A stretch of 57,575 bases of DNA from Psychrobacter sp. (GTDB taxonomy: Bacteria; Pseudomonadota; Gammaproteobacteria; Pseudomonadales; Moraxellaceae), in NCBI RefSeq assembly GCF_030454045.1, contig NZ_JAKDJE010000011.1:1-57575 (forward strand). The letters run 5' to 3'. This document shows, in pieces, positions 19,558 to 28,458 of this stretch. The position numbers were made by a program, and so were the translations under genes. Position 1 is the first letter of the stretch. Every line of letters begins with the position of its first letter. The notes below the pieces were generated by a model that made no database searches, was not told where the DNA came from, and was given only the letters and a program-made list of their open reading frames with translations.

Positions 19558-20847
19558 ATGCCACCCAATTTCCATGCTGATACCCCACTTGCTCAGCGTA
19601 TGCGTCCTGATTCTCTCGCGGCTATTATTGGCCAAGAGCACCTTTTGGCGGCTGGGGCACCATTACGGCGTTTGGTCGAGCAGGGCCATTTGCCCTCTAT
19701 CATCCTCCATGGCGAAGCAGGTATCGGTAAGACGACCATCGCAATGCTATTGGCTGATGCGGTCAATCGACCTTTTCATGCGCTTTCTGCATTGAATACT
19801 GGGGTTAAGCAGTTACGCGAGGTGCTCGATAGCAAAGACTCACTGGCATTTGAGTCACCAGTGGTCTTTATCGACGAGATTCATCGGTTTAATAAGGCGC
19901 AGCAAGATGCATTATTGGGCGCGGTAGAATCTGGTGATATTACGCTGATTGGTGCCACGACAGAAAATCCCTCATTCAGTGTGAATAACGCGCTGTTGTC
20001 ACGTTGCCAAGTGTACCGCTTAGAGCCGTTAACGCCCGAGCAAATCAGTGCGGTATTACAGCGAGCACTCTCGAAAGACCCTATACTCAAAAAACTCACC
20101 ATCGACTTGCAAGCACAAGAGACCATCAGCCAACTGGCACATGGCGATGCAAGAAAGGCACTAAACTTGCTAGAGCTGGCGATTCAAACAGCGGATGCCA
20201 AGCAATCACCGATTATTATCAATGATGAATTGGTTAGCCGAGTAGCGCAGACGGCATTGGTACGTTATGACAAAGATGGCGAACAACATTACGATATTAT
20301 CTCAGCCATGATCAAATCAGTGCGTGGCTCAGATCCTGACGCGGCGTTGTACTGGATGGCGCGGATGCTCGTTGGCGGTGAGCCTGCCGATTTTATCGCG
20401 CGCAGATTGGTAATCTTAGCCAGTGAAGATATCGGCAATGCCAATCCAAACGCCCTACTCCTTGCGGATGCAGCCCTGCGCAGTGTGCAATCCATCGGTA
20501 TGCCAGAAGCGCGTATTATCCTAGGGCAAGTGGTGGTCTATTTAGCCACCAGTGCAAAGAGTAACAGCACATATAAAGCGATCAATGCAGCGATGGCGTT
20601 GGCAGAAAAAGACGCCTCGCCAGTACCACTACATCTGCGTAATGGCGTGACCAAACTGATGCGCAATCAAGGCTATGGTCAAGGTTATGCTTACCCGCAT
20701 GATTATCCCAATCACTACTACCCTCAAAGCTATTTGCCAGAAAACTTAGCAGGCACGAGCTTTTATGAGTTTGCCGATAACCAGCGAGAACAGCATAGCA
20801 AGCAGTTTATGGCGTGGCTAAAAAGCCAAACGGCCAGTAACGACTGA
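19558..20847 (+). CDS. rarA: Replication-associated recombination protein A (AAA+ ATPase)
   Basis: 429 residues, close to E. coli RarA/MgsA (447). It is a clamp-loader-related AAA+ ATPase acting at stalled replication forks. Walker A is GEAGIGKTT (residues 52-60), Walker B VVFIDEIHRF (about 101-110), sensor 1 ATTENPSFS, and the C-terminal tetramerisation domain includes GSDPDAALYWMARML and YPHDYPNHY. The ATG at 19558 is preceded by AGAGAG and gives the conserved LAQRMRPDSL N-terminus. It appears to be monocistronic. Confidence 0.95.
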   Translation: MPPNFHADTPLAQRMRPDSLAAIIGQEHLLAAGAPLRRLVEQGHLPSIILHGEAGIGKTTIAMLLADAVNRPFHALSALNTGVKQLREVLDSKDSLAFESPVVFIDEIHRFNKAQQDALLGAVESGDITLIGATTENPSFSVNNALLSRCQVYRLEPLTPEQISAVLQRALSKDPILKKLTIDLQAQETISQLAHGDARKALNLLELAIQTADAKQSPIIINDELVSRVAQTALVRYDKDGEQHYDIISAMIKSVRGSDPDAALYWMARMLVGGEPADFIARRLVILASEDIGNANPNALLLADAALRSVQSIGMPEARIILGQVVVYLATSAKSNSTYKAINAAMALAEKDASPVPLHLRNGVTKLMRNQGYGQGYAYPHDYPNHYYPQSYLPENLAGTSFYEFADNQREQHSKQFMAWLKSQTASND

Positions 20848-21157
20848 TCTATTGACCCACTGGATCAAAAGGTTTGAAAGTTAGTTGCATATACTATTGG
20901 TAAAACTGAACCCTGTTTTTAAAAGACTAAGCGTTATAGTTCAGCTTTGGGTCAGCACGCTGAGGCAAAAACCGTTAAAATACCTATCGCCATGATGAAT
21001 AAGAATCATGAAACATTTTCATATTTGGTTGCTATGATGATCAAACGATTTGCTCAACAGCAACAGCACGTGTTACCAACTACTGCTACAATGAGCCGAC
21101 AACCCTTTATATTACAAACCACACATATTTATTAATAATAAAATATTGAGATTTACT
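20848..21157. other. Leader/spacer upstream of ribB
   Basis: About 310 bases. I looked for an FMN riboswitch, common upstream of ribB, and did not find its conserved core. I see no other feature. Confidence 0.4.
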
Positions 21158-22270
21158 ATGAGTTTAAATACGATTCCTGAGATTATCGAAGACATTCGTG
21201 CCGGAAAAATGGTCATCTTAATGGATGATGAAGACCGCGAAAACGAAGGCGATATCATCATGGCGGCGACCCATGTTCGTCCTGAAGATATCAACTTTAT
21301 GATTACTCATGCACGCGGCTTGGTGTGTCTGACGCTATCACAAGCACGCTGTCAGCAATTGGCATTGCCACTGATGTCAGATCGCAACGAGGCAAAATTT
21401 AGCACCAACTTTACAGTATCGATTGAGGCGGCTGAAGGCGTGACCACAGGTATCTCTGCCGCTGACCGTGCTCGCACCATTCAAGCCGCTGTATCTTCGG
21501 CAGCCAAACCAGAAGACATCGTGCAGCCTGGGCATATTTTCCCTATCATGGCACAAAACGGCGGCGTTCTACACCGTGCAGGCCACACAGAAGCAGGGTG
21601 CGATTTATCAAGACTGGCAGGATTAGAGCCTGCTGCGGTGATTGTAGAAATCATCAACGCTGATGGCACCATGGCACGTCGCGATGATCTTGAGATATTT
21701 GCCAAAGAGCATAACATCAAGATGGGCACCATTGCTGATCTCATCAACTACCGCATCGCCAATGAGCAAACGGTAGAAGAAATCGAAACTCGTCCTTTTG
21801 AAACAGAACATGGCACTTTTACCTTGCACCGTTTCCGCGAGTTCGGCGCTGAAGAAACTCATATCGCCTTGGTAAAAGGAGATGTGAGCGAAGGCGTGAG
21901 TACCGTACGTGTCCACGGTTTCCACCCACTGCGTGATTTATTTGCTGCCAAAAATGATATGACTGGTCGTAGCGGCTGGAGCGTCCAATCAGCGCTAGAA
22001 GAGATTAGCGCCTCAGAGCGCGGTGTGTTGGTTTGGGTCGGCAACCATCAGCCGATCGATTTGGGAGATGCATTAGATAAAGCCTTGGACAATGAGTCAC
22101 AATCGACCATTACCCAGCAGCCTTATCGCAGTATCGGCGTTGGTGCACAGATATTACGTCATTTAGGCGTCCGTGATATGCGTCTATTGTCATCACCCAT
22201 GAAGTTTTATGCGTTATCAGGTTTTGATCTCAATGTGGTGGATTTTGTGCACGCACCGCAAGAGAGCTAA
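21158..22270 (+). CDS. ribB: 3,4-dihydroxy-2-butanone-4-phosphate synthase with degenerate RibA domain (RibBX type)
   Basis: 370 residues. Residues 1-200 are a complete DHBP synthase, with the acidic metal/substrate motif DDEDRENEGD, the DRN segment and HTEAGCDL; it converts ribulose 5-phosphate to the four-carbon precursor of riboflavin. Residues about 207-370 resemble GTP cyclohydrolase II (ALVKGDVSEG..VRVHG) but the zinc-binding cysteines expected in the SECLTGD..LRCDC region are absent (HGFHPLRDLFAAKND), so this half should not have cyclohydrolase activity. Such ribBX fusions are known in Proteobacteria. The ATG at 21158 is chosen with GAG 7 bases upstream. Confidence 0.93.
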   Translation: MSLNTIPEIIEDIRAGKMVILMDDEDRENEGDIIMAATHVRPEDINFMITHARGLVCLTLSQARCQQLALPLMSDRNEAKFSTNFTVSIEAAEGVTTGISAADRARTIQAAVSSAAKPEDIVQPGHIFPIMAQNGGVLHRAGHTEAGCDLSRLAGLEPAAVIVEIINADGTMARRDDLEIFAKEHNIKMGTIADLINYRIANEQTVEEIETRPFETEHGTFTLHRFREFGAEETHIALVKGDVSEGVSTVRVHGFHPLRDLFAAKNDMTGRSGWSVQSALEEISASERGVLVWVGNHQPIDLGDALDKALDNESQSTITQQPYRSIGVGAQILRHLGVRDMRLLSSPMKFYALSGFDLNVVDFVHAPQES

Positions 22271-22304
22271 AATCTACTTGGAAAATGGCCTGAGAAAAGT
22301 CATG

Positions 22305-22346
22305 AAAAAAGGCACGCTACGATAATGTTAGCGTGCCTTTTTTATT
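22305..22346. terminator. Terminator between ribB and the thioesterase gene
   Basis: A-run, then GGCACGCTA paired with TAGCGTGCC around a 9-base loop, then a T-run. Flanking genes converge, so it probably serves both strands. Confidence 0.88.
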
Positions 22347-22402
22347 TTTGATGGTTATATAACACTATCCGAGATAGGTCATCAACGCAGCTAAAGCCTA
22401 TT

Positions 22403-22891
22403 CTAATATTCAGGGGTATGACCAAATTTTGCCTCTAATGCCAGTAAGCGCGCACGTTCTTCTGCTGTCCAAGGCAGTTTAGCTTTGCCATCACTATCGA
22501 GGCGCACCACGACAGCCTCAGCGGTGGCAACGATTTTGTTTTGTGCTGTACTATAGTAGCTATATTCCATCGCGATACTGGTATTGCCCAGACGCTGACA
22601 GCGAACGCCCAATAACAAAGTATCAGGATAGGTCACTGGGTGCAAATACTGGCAGCTCGACTGTGCTAAGACGGTGACCATACTGCCATCGAACATATCT
22701 AGCGCATGTAAATAGCCAATACGCGCTGACTCAGAATAACGATAATACACCACGTTATTTAAATGGTTAAAGGCATCCATCTCACCCCAATGAATCGGCT
22801 GATAATGAATCACTGGGTAATGCGCCAGTACTTCAGGTCGATCAATTGCTACCTCAGACATGAAATCTGATTTTTCACTCATATTGGTCAT
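22403..22891 (-). CDS. Acyl-CoA thioesterase, hotdog fold (4HBT/YbgC-like)
   Basis: 162 residues. The segment HWGEMDAFNHLNNVVYYRYSE matches the 4-hydroxybenzoyl-CoA thioesterase signature (D..GHVNN..Y..Y) with the catalytic Asp replaced in context as MDAFNHLNN. It probably hydrolyses acyl-CoA thioesters; the physiological substrate is unknown. The ATG at 22891 has AAGG six bases upstream. It follows hemX by about 50 bases on the same strand, so it may belong to the hem transcript. Confidence 0.85.
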   Translation of the reverse strand: MTNMSEKSDFMSEVAIDRPEVLAHYPVIHYQPIHWGEMDAFNHLNNVVYYRYSESARIGYLHALDMFDGSMVTVLAQSSCQYLHPVTYPDTLLLGVRCQRLGNTSIAMEYSYYSTAQNKIVATAEAVVVRLDSDGKAKLPWTAEERARLLALEAKFGHTPEY

Positions 22892-22944
22892 AACTTACCT
22901 TGTGTCTCATGTTGTCTATATATAGCTGTTTCGAACCGTATCGA

Positions 22945-23982
22945 TTAAGGTTGTGGCTTATCCAAAATCTGTGTGGTTAACAAGGGTGTTGGCTTAGGAG
23001 CGTTGGCAATCAGTTGGTCAAGCCAGGCAATGACTTCTGGTATATCATTTGGCGACTGCATGGTCTCTAGGTTGTTGTCCGTACCCTTTGGCTTTTTGTC
23101 GGATGGAGCAATGCCAATGGCGCCAACTTGCGCGGAGTTTTTGCCATTGCTAACCGATGATTTAGGTAGTAAGGTTTTTAGCTGTTTGCGCGCTTGGGTT
23201 AAATAATTGATCAGTTGATCCTGCTCGCGCATATTGCTCGCTTGACTCGCCAGATTCAACGTCATGATGACTTCATGAATCGTCAGTTGTCTACGCGTCA
23301 ATGTCGTGTCGTTACGCGCTGACGTTTGAGCAGGCGGATTCGCTACTGCACGCTTTTGGTCACCCTCAGTTGCAGCATCAACTAGCTCTCGGCGCTGAAT
23401 ATCAGCACCCTCGTAACTCCCAAGGCGCTCATGACTGTGCAAAAACTCTTGGATGTTTTGTATCGCAAGATTTTGTATTTGCCATGGGCTGGGCTGCGAG
23501 CTTTGCGCCTGTAGTCGTTCGATATCTTTGAGCAAGCTTTGCTTGATCACGACGGTCAATGCAGGGGCAATCTCATTGCTGCTTTGTGCCAATTGCCAAT
23601 GCAAACCTCGCAGCAACTCTATCGCTGCGCTGTCATTGTTGTCTGCTATCAACCTATCTGCTGCTTTTATTTGAATACGCAGTAAATCCAGTTGGTTTTG
23701 CGCTTGGCTACTGGCTTTGACTCTAGGCTCTGGTAGCGTCTGCTGGCTCATGGCAAACAAACGATCGTCCATCTCGTTTAGGCGACTGACAACCTGCTCA
23801 TTGCTTTGCAAGCGCTCGTTGACACTATGCTGAAAACGCTGCTGACTAATATAGAGCCACAGCAATGCTGCGATAAGCAGCAAGATAACCAGCCACTGTA
23901 AGCGCAGCAACAAAATGTGTGCTTGCCGGCGCTGCTGGATAGGAGAAGGCTCCTTAGATAAGGACTCAGAATTCATTGACAT
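22945..23982 (-). CDS. hemX: HemX-like membrane protein
   Basis: 345 residues. One transmembrane helix near residues 24-44 (LLRLQWLVILLLIAALLWLY), then a long helical, Gln-rich region with coiled-coil character. This is the layout of the HemX proteins (once annotated uroporphyrin-III C-methyltransferase) that follow hemD in gamma-proteobacteria. Enzyme activity is unproven for the family. The assignment depends on topology and its place 59 bases downstream of hemD. Notably, the hemY gene that usually follows hemX is absent here, replaced by a thioesterase. Confidence 0.75.
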   Translation of the reverse strand: MSMNSESLSKEPSPIQQRRQAHILLLRLQWLVILLLIAALLWLYISQQRFQHSVNERLQSNEQVVSRLNEMDDRLFAMSQQTLPEPRVKASSQAQNQLDLLRIQIKAADRLIADNNDSAAIELLRGLHWQLAQSSNEIAPALTVVIKQSLLKDIERLQAQSSQPSPWQIQNLAIQNIQEFLHSHERLGSYEGADIQRRELVDAATEGDQKRAVANPPAQTSARNDTTLTRRQLTIHEVIMTLNLASQASNMREQDQLINYLTQARKQLKTLLPKSSVSNGKNSAQVGAIGIAPSDKKPKGTDNNLETMQSPNDIPEVIAWLDQLIANAPKPTPLLTTQILDKPQP

Positions 23983-24041
23983 AAGGACGTACCGCTATAG
24001 GTATGTGTAAACAGGTTTAACGCAAATAAAAAATGGTAACG

Positions 24042-25016
24042 CTAAGTATCATTATTGATGGCTGATAGAATGGTATCTGGCGCCAAATCCTCTACGCGCC
24101 AATAGCTCAGACGCTGAGCTGCCACCATATTGGCCAAGCGCGCCCCCAATACCACATAAGCAAAATCTGATAAGCTGAGTGGCAAGTTGATTGCTGTAGC
24201 ACTTGTAATGTGACTGTCATGTTCTGACGCGACAGTCTTTGCGTCTGCAACGATAGTGGTCCAATGCTCAAAAGCGGCACCACTACTCACGACGACGATA
24301 GGCTTTTTTGTGGTCTTCGCTATTTTATGATACGAATGAAAATCTTGTTGCCACTGCTGATACTGAGCCATCGCCTCAATAGGCATCGAGCGCTCATACC
24401 ATGCAATACTATCGATCTGTACGCCGCGTGCTTGCAAGGTATCAACCAGTAATCGCCGTCCCCCAAGCCCGCGCCATATCAAAAGCTTATCACCTGACTG
24501 TAAGCGTTCGATTTCAGGCATGGCCAGCATCCCTTCATTATTGGCAACTTTGGGCTGTCGCACTTGATAGTTGGTCGCGTCTATTTTTGCCTGATTGAGG
24601 GCCGCAGCGGTCGCTTGCCCCACTGCAATGAGTGGGCTTGGCGTTATCAAAGCCTTATGACCCCTATCTGCTGCTTTGTTTGCCGTTTTCGTATCATCAC
24701 TATCGTCATGATCGTTATGTACAAGCGATTGCCAAACCTTTAGACCTAAGCTTGCAGCAGTGGGGCTTACGATCACCAGTGCTTTATATTCACCCGCTAG
24801 CCACGCGTGCATCAGCGCCCTATCTTCATCAGTGGTTGGACGCTGACGCAGTGTCAGCATCGGTATCTCAACCACGCTCAGTCCCGCTGCCTGCAAATAC
24901 TGTGTAAGCGGGGCAGCGCGAGCAATCGGTCGCGTATTGATGACAATTTGCGACATTGACTCATTGGACAGTGGTTTGTTATACAAAGATTTAGCGTGAC
25001 TTGACGTTGATGACAT
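24042..25016 (-). CDS. hemD: Uroporphyrinogen-III synthase
   Basis: 324 residues, longer than E. coli HemD (246). It closes and inverts ring D of hydroxymethylbilane. The family is poorly conserved; visible features are VINTRPIARAAPLTQYLQ near the N-terminus, IVVSSGAAFEHW-like serine/threonine segments in the second lobe, and a domain break in the middle. The first 20 residues and a Thr/Asp/Lys-rich insert (about residues 105-120) account for much of the extra length. The ATG at 25016 has GGGA upstream; an internal ATG at 24956 begins at the conserved region and is an alternative. Directly downstream of hemC. Confidence 0.88.
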   Translation of the reverse strand: MSSTSSHAKSLYNKPLSNESMSQIVINTRPIARAAPLTQYLQAAGLSVVEIPMLTLRQRPTTDEDRALMHAWLAGEYKALVIVSPTAASLGLKVWQSLVHNDHDDSDDTKTANKAADRGHKALITPSPLIAVGQATAAALNQAKIDATNYQVRQPKVANNEGMLAMPEIERLQSGDKLLIWRGLGGRRLLVDTLQARGVQIDSIAWYERSMPIEAMAQYQQWQQDFHSYHKIAKTTKKPIVVVSSGAAFEHWTTIVADAKTVASEHDSHITSATAINLPLSLSDFAYVVLGARLANMVAAQRLSYWRVEDLAPDTILSAINNDT

Positions 25017-25110
25017 CGATATCCCACGGCAAAAAGCGTAAAGAGTTTATCAATCGTAGACCCACTCTCAAACAAGCTGATCTACGACCAAATAGGATAA
25101 GGCCAATGCG

Positions 25111-26145
25111 TTACTCAGGATGATAAATGGCTGATAAGATCTCCCCTGCGCCATCGGCAAGCAACTTATCTGCGACATCGATACCAAGCTGATTCGCTTG
25201 CGCTTCTTGCTCATCTTGTGTACCGACTAGAGTGACTCGCTTCTCTGCTTTTAGCAATTTACTGCCATCCGCCTGACCCACACGGCCACGGAGCCACAGT
25301 ACATTGCCGTTATCATTGTTACCGTTTTCGCCATTGTCATCGTTATTCGCACTGGTTTCATCAGCCATTTGCAAGACAGCATAGGCTGCAATCGGTACTT
25401 GGCAGCCACCCTCCAAGTGACGGTTAAGCGCACGCTCAGCGATAAGGCGAATACGCGCTTTATCATCGTTCAGTGGCGCTAGTAATTTCAACACCTCGTC
25501 ATCGCCTTCACGGCACTCAATCGCCAAAGCCCCTTGACCCACAGCTGGCAGGCACGCATCAATATCTAGCTGTCCGCGAATGCGCTCATCCAGCTCAATA
25601 CGCTGCAAACCACTGGTGGCCAAAATAATAGCATCGTACTCACCTGCATCTAGCTTGCCTAAACGCGTACCGACATTGCCTCGTAGGGTTCTGATTTGTA
25701 GATCTGGACGATAGGCCTTGATCTGGCATTGACGACGCAAGCTTGACGTCCCCACGATCGCGCCTTGCGGCAATTCATCAATACTATTATAAGTATTTGA
25801 GACAAAAGCATCAGTGGGTGAGGCACGTTTGCAATAGACGCCCAGCGTCAGGCCATCAGGGAGCTGCATAGGAACATCCTTTAGCGAATGCACCGCAATG
25901 TCTGCTTGTTTGTTATACAGTGCCTGCTCAAGCTCTTTGACAAACAATCCCTTACCGCCAATTTTGGCCAATGGTGTGTCCAAAATCTTGTCACCCTTAG
26001 TGACAATTTTTAGTAGGTGAATGCTCAGCTCAGGATAAAGCGCCAACAGACGATCACGAATATGCTCTGCTTGCCATAGGGCCAAAGGGCTCTGACGCGT
26101 GGCGATGGTTAGGGTAGTCAAAGCAGGTTGCTGCAGATTGCTCAT
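25111..26145 (-). CDS. hemC: Porphobilinogen deaminase (hydroxymethylbilane synthase)
   Basis: 344 residues. It polymerises four porphobilinogens on a dipyrromethane cofactor. The N-terminal TIATRQSPLALWQAEHI, the RGNVGTRLGKLD segment, and the cofactor-bearing Cys in LEGGCQVPIAAYA are all present. An Asn/Asp/Gly-rich low-complexity insertion of roughly 20 residues lies in domain 3 after the Cys, near ANNDDNGENGN, making it longer than E. coli HemC (313). ATG at 26145 chosen for family fit; the frame stays open to 26238. Linked with algR, algZ and argH as in Pseudomonas. Confidence 0.95.
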   Translation of the reverse strand: MSNLQQPALTTLTIATRQSPLALWQAEHIRDRLLALYPELSIHLLKIVTKGDKILDTPLAKIGGKGLFVKELEQALYNKQADIAVHSLKDVPMQLPDGLTLGVYCKRASPTDAFVSNTYNSIDELPQGAIVGTSSLRRQCQIKAYRPDLQIRTLRGNVGTRLGKLDAGEYDAIILATSGLQRIELDERIRGQLDIDACLPAVGQGALAIECREGDDEVLKLLAPLNDDKARIRLIAERALNRHLEGGCQVPIAAYAVLQMADETSANNDDNGENGNNDNGNVLWLRGRVGQADGSKLLKAEKRVTLVGTQDEQEAQANQLGIDVADKLLADGAGEILSAIYHPE

Positions 26146-26260
26146 AAAGGGCCTCAATAAGTTCGATACTCTCAAGCTCGATACTATAATGTCAGTACGA
26201 TACAAAACCAAAACTTGCCATAAAAAGAGGCAGCTCAAAGCACTGATGGTAAATACCGAC

Positions 26261-26296
26261 GCAAAAAAATACCCCTATTTAAGCATAAATAAGGGT
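26261..26296 (-). terminator. Probable terminator after algR
   Basis: Imperfect stem ACCCCTATTT with AAATAAGGGT around a short loop, one bulged C. On the minus strand it is followed by a run of seven T. It separates algR from hemC. Confidence 0.65.
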
Positions 26297-26333
26297 TTGA
26301 TGATATGGGATGATGATGTCACCCTTCTCACTA

Positions 26334-27071
26334 TTACATACTTTGGATTTTATCACGTAAGGCTGGCAGATGACGACGACTCACCGCCAAAGTCTCGTCT
26401 ATGCCCTTAAAACGGATCTGATACTGCCCTGCATCTAACGTTTCCAAAAAATCCAAAAAGTTCAAATTGATAATGGCGTTGCGATGGACGCGGAACAAAC
26501 GATCTTCAAACTCTCGCTCTAATTCTTTCAAAGTTTCATCAATCAATACGATGCCGCCTTTGTGACGCACTTTGACATACTTTTGATCTGCTGCAAAATA
26601 ATAAATATCTTTGATTTTAATAAGCTCAACCCCGCGGTGAGTACGAGCGGCAATGTGCTCACGTATTGGGCGCGCCGTTGGATCCTCAAGCTTACGAATC
26701 TCATTTAGTTGTGCAGCGTTTAGGTTTTTTGCTTTGTTTAGCGCCTCTAAAAGCTCATCTTTGTTTGCAGGTTTGAGCACGTAGCCGATTGCATTCGCTT
26801 TTAGCGCCGCTATCGCATAATGATCGTAAGCGGTAACAAATATAATTGCTGGTGGATGCTCAAGTTGATTCAACTCTTGGGCACAGCGCACCCCATCCAT
26901 CTCAGGCATACGAATGTCTAACAATATAATATCAGGCTGCTGAGTTTTTACAGCGACAATAGCCTCTGCCCCTGTGGTTGCTTGCGCAACGACCTCGTAA
27001 CCTGACTCTTGGACGATTCTCACCAAACGCTCACGCGCTAGAGGCTCATCATCGCAAACTATAATACGCAT
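26334..27071 (-). CDS. algR: AlgR-like LytTR response regulator
   Basis: 245 residues. The receiver domain (residues 1-120) has acidic residues in CDDEPLAR, the phosphoacceptor Asp52 in LLDIRMPEMDG, and conserved Thr and Lys in FVTAYDHYA and YVLKPANK. The C-terminal LytTR DNA-binding domain includes YYFAADQKYVKV and FRVHRNAIINL. In Pseudomonas, AlgR regulates alginate and type IV pili. The ATG at 27071 has GGGAG six bases upstream. It follows its partner AlgZ by 235 bases on the same strand. Confidence 0.92.
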   Translation of the reverse strand: MRIIVCDDEPLARERLVRIVQESGYEVVAQATTGAEAIVAVKTQQPDIILLDIRMPEMDGVRCAQELNQLEHPPAIIFVTAYDHYAIAALKANAIGYVLKPANKDELLEALNKAKNLNAAQLNEIRKLEDPTARPIREHIAARTHRGVELIKIKDIYYFAADQKYVKVRHKGGIVLIDETLKELEREFEDRLFRVHRNAIINLNFLDFLETLDAGQYQIRFKGIDETLAVSRRHLPALRDKIQSM

Positions 27072-27306
27072 GTAAACTCCCACCTCAAATTCTACTGAAT
27101 ATGTGTCGATGGTATGACGAATATACTGGTCAGTTCAATATGGTGAATTTTTCTACATCATATTTTTAATATTAACCACTCGTTGTCAGTAATTGACAGA
27201 TATAAATCGTAATAACCATATAGATATAGGAGACTAAGCAATAAATATGCCATCACTCTTTATGATCAATAATAACGATGAAAAAGCAGGAAAGGAAAAT
27301 AGAGAT

Positions 27307-28458
27307 TTATACGCTGACATCTTGAAGGGGATAGTCAATAATGGTAGTCACATGATTGTTCGTGACTGTGCCTTGGATATCGGCGCTTTGGCCGAAATAA
27401 GCACGTAAGCGATCCGCTTGAATGTAAAAATTCATGTGCTGACGTAAATCATAGTTAATGATCAACGTCTTTTTGGGCAGCTTCACATCAATCTGAATAT
27501 GCACGCGGTGCGACTCCCATCTGACCTTAATATTGAAATAAATGGTTTCGGTGGTCATCTCAACCACATTGAGCAGCATTTTCTCTAGGACACTTTGTAA
27601 GGTTAATGCTGTAATCACCATATCATACATGACATCCTCGTCAGGCAGATCCCAATTGACCTCAAGCTTGTCTGCCAAGCGGCTAGACTCAATCGCTAGA
27701 TAATGCTCACAAAGCGCAATTTCTTCTTCAAAACTGATCTCACGTTCGCCGCTAAAACTGGCGCGATATAATACTGAAACGTGCTGTAATAAAGCGGCCG
27801 CTTTTGGTGGGTTTGACTCAATAAGCGATACCAGTGTGTTGATGGTATTAAAGAAAAAATGTGGGGCGGTACGAACTTTGATTAAATCGTTTTGCGCGGT
27901 CAATTTATATTCAAATGATAGTCTGAGCGCATTGAGCTCACGATGGCTACGCAAAAAGTACAGCAAAAACACAATCGTAAAACCGCCAGTCAGTACCGTA
28001 TTAAACCATAGGTTTGTCAAAAAAGCATGACGATCGTACGTCATAAAACCCAGATTGATCATCACCAAGACCACTAATGCCATAGAAACAGTCGCAGAAA
28101 ACATCATGAGCATGACGATACGCACACTAACACTAGGAATACTGGCATTTTTTAGAATAGGGCGCAGATAATCCACCAAATACAATGCGGGTATGACGGT
28201 CAGTGCGTTTTGAATGATTCTCGCCAGCAGCTTGATGATAAAATCTGACCAGCTCGATAGACCATGACGCTCAATCACCGTCAAAAACAGTGACCAAAAA
28301 ACGATATAGGTCAGCCATTGCCACGGCTTCATGAGCTGCATAAGCTTGGGAATAAAAAACTCTAAGCGCGTAGCTAGTAAGGCAACCTCATCATTTGCTA
28401 TACTCGAGTTCTTATTCTCTTGACTTGTCTTGTACCGATATGAACGCCAATTCTTCAA
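27307..28458 (-). CDS. algZ: AlgZ/FimS-like membrane histidine kinase with degenerate ATP-binding domain
   Basis: 383 residues from a TTG start. The membrane domain has several helices between about residues 45 and 170. The His-kinase motif is VRTAPHFFFNTINTLVSLI, with the phosphoacceptor His present. The following catalytic region is atypical: the N-box position reads LQSVLEKMLLN instead of LQPLLENAxxHG, and no Gly-rich G boxes are seen. The TTG at 28458 is chosen because the segment LEFFIPKLMQ, similar to the Pseudomonas FimS N-terminus, lies upstream of the first in-frame ATG (28341); AGGA lies about 10 bases upstream. It would overlap the 5' end of argH. Start is uncertain. Confidence 0.8.
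   Translation of the reverse strand: MKNWRSYRYKTSQENKNSSIANDEVALLATRLEFFIPKLMQLMKPWQWLTYIVFWSLFLTVIERHGLSSWSDFIIKLLARIIQNALTVIPALYLVDYLRPILKNASIPSVSVRIVMLMMFSATVSMALVVLVMINLGFMTYDRHAFLTNLWFNTVLTGGFTIVFLLYFLRSHRELNALRLSFEYKLTAQNDLIKVRTAPHFFFNTINTLVSLIESNPPKAAALLQHVSVLYRASFSGEREISFEEEIALCEHYLAIESSRLADKLEVNWDLPDEDVMYDMVITALTLQSVLEKMLLNVVEMTTETIYFNIKVRWESHRVHIQIDVKLPKKTLIINYDLRQHMNFYIQADRLRAYFGQSADIQGTVTNNHVTTIIDYPLQDVSV

Noticed and set aside
20848..21157. FMN riboswitch before ribB
   Set aside because: The conserved core elements are not present.
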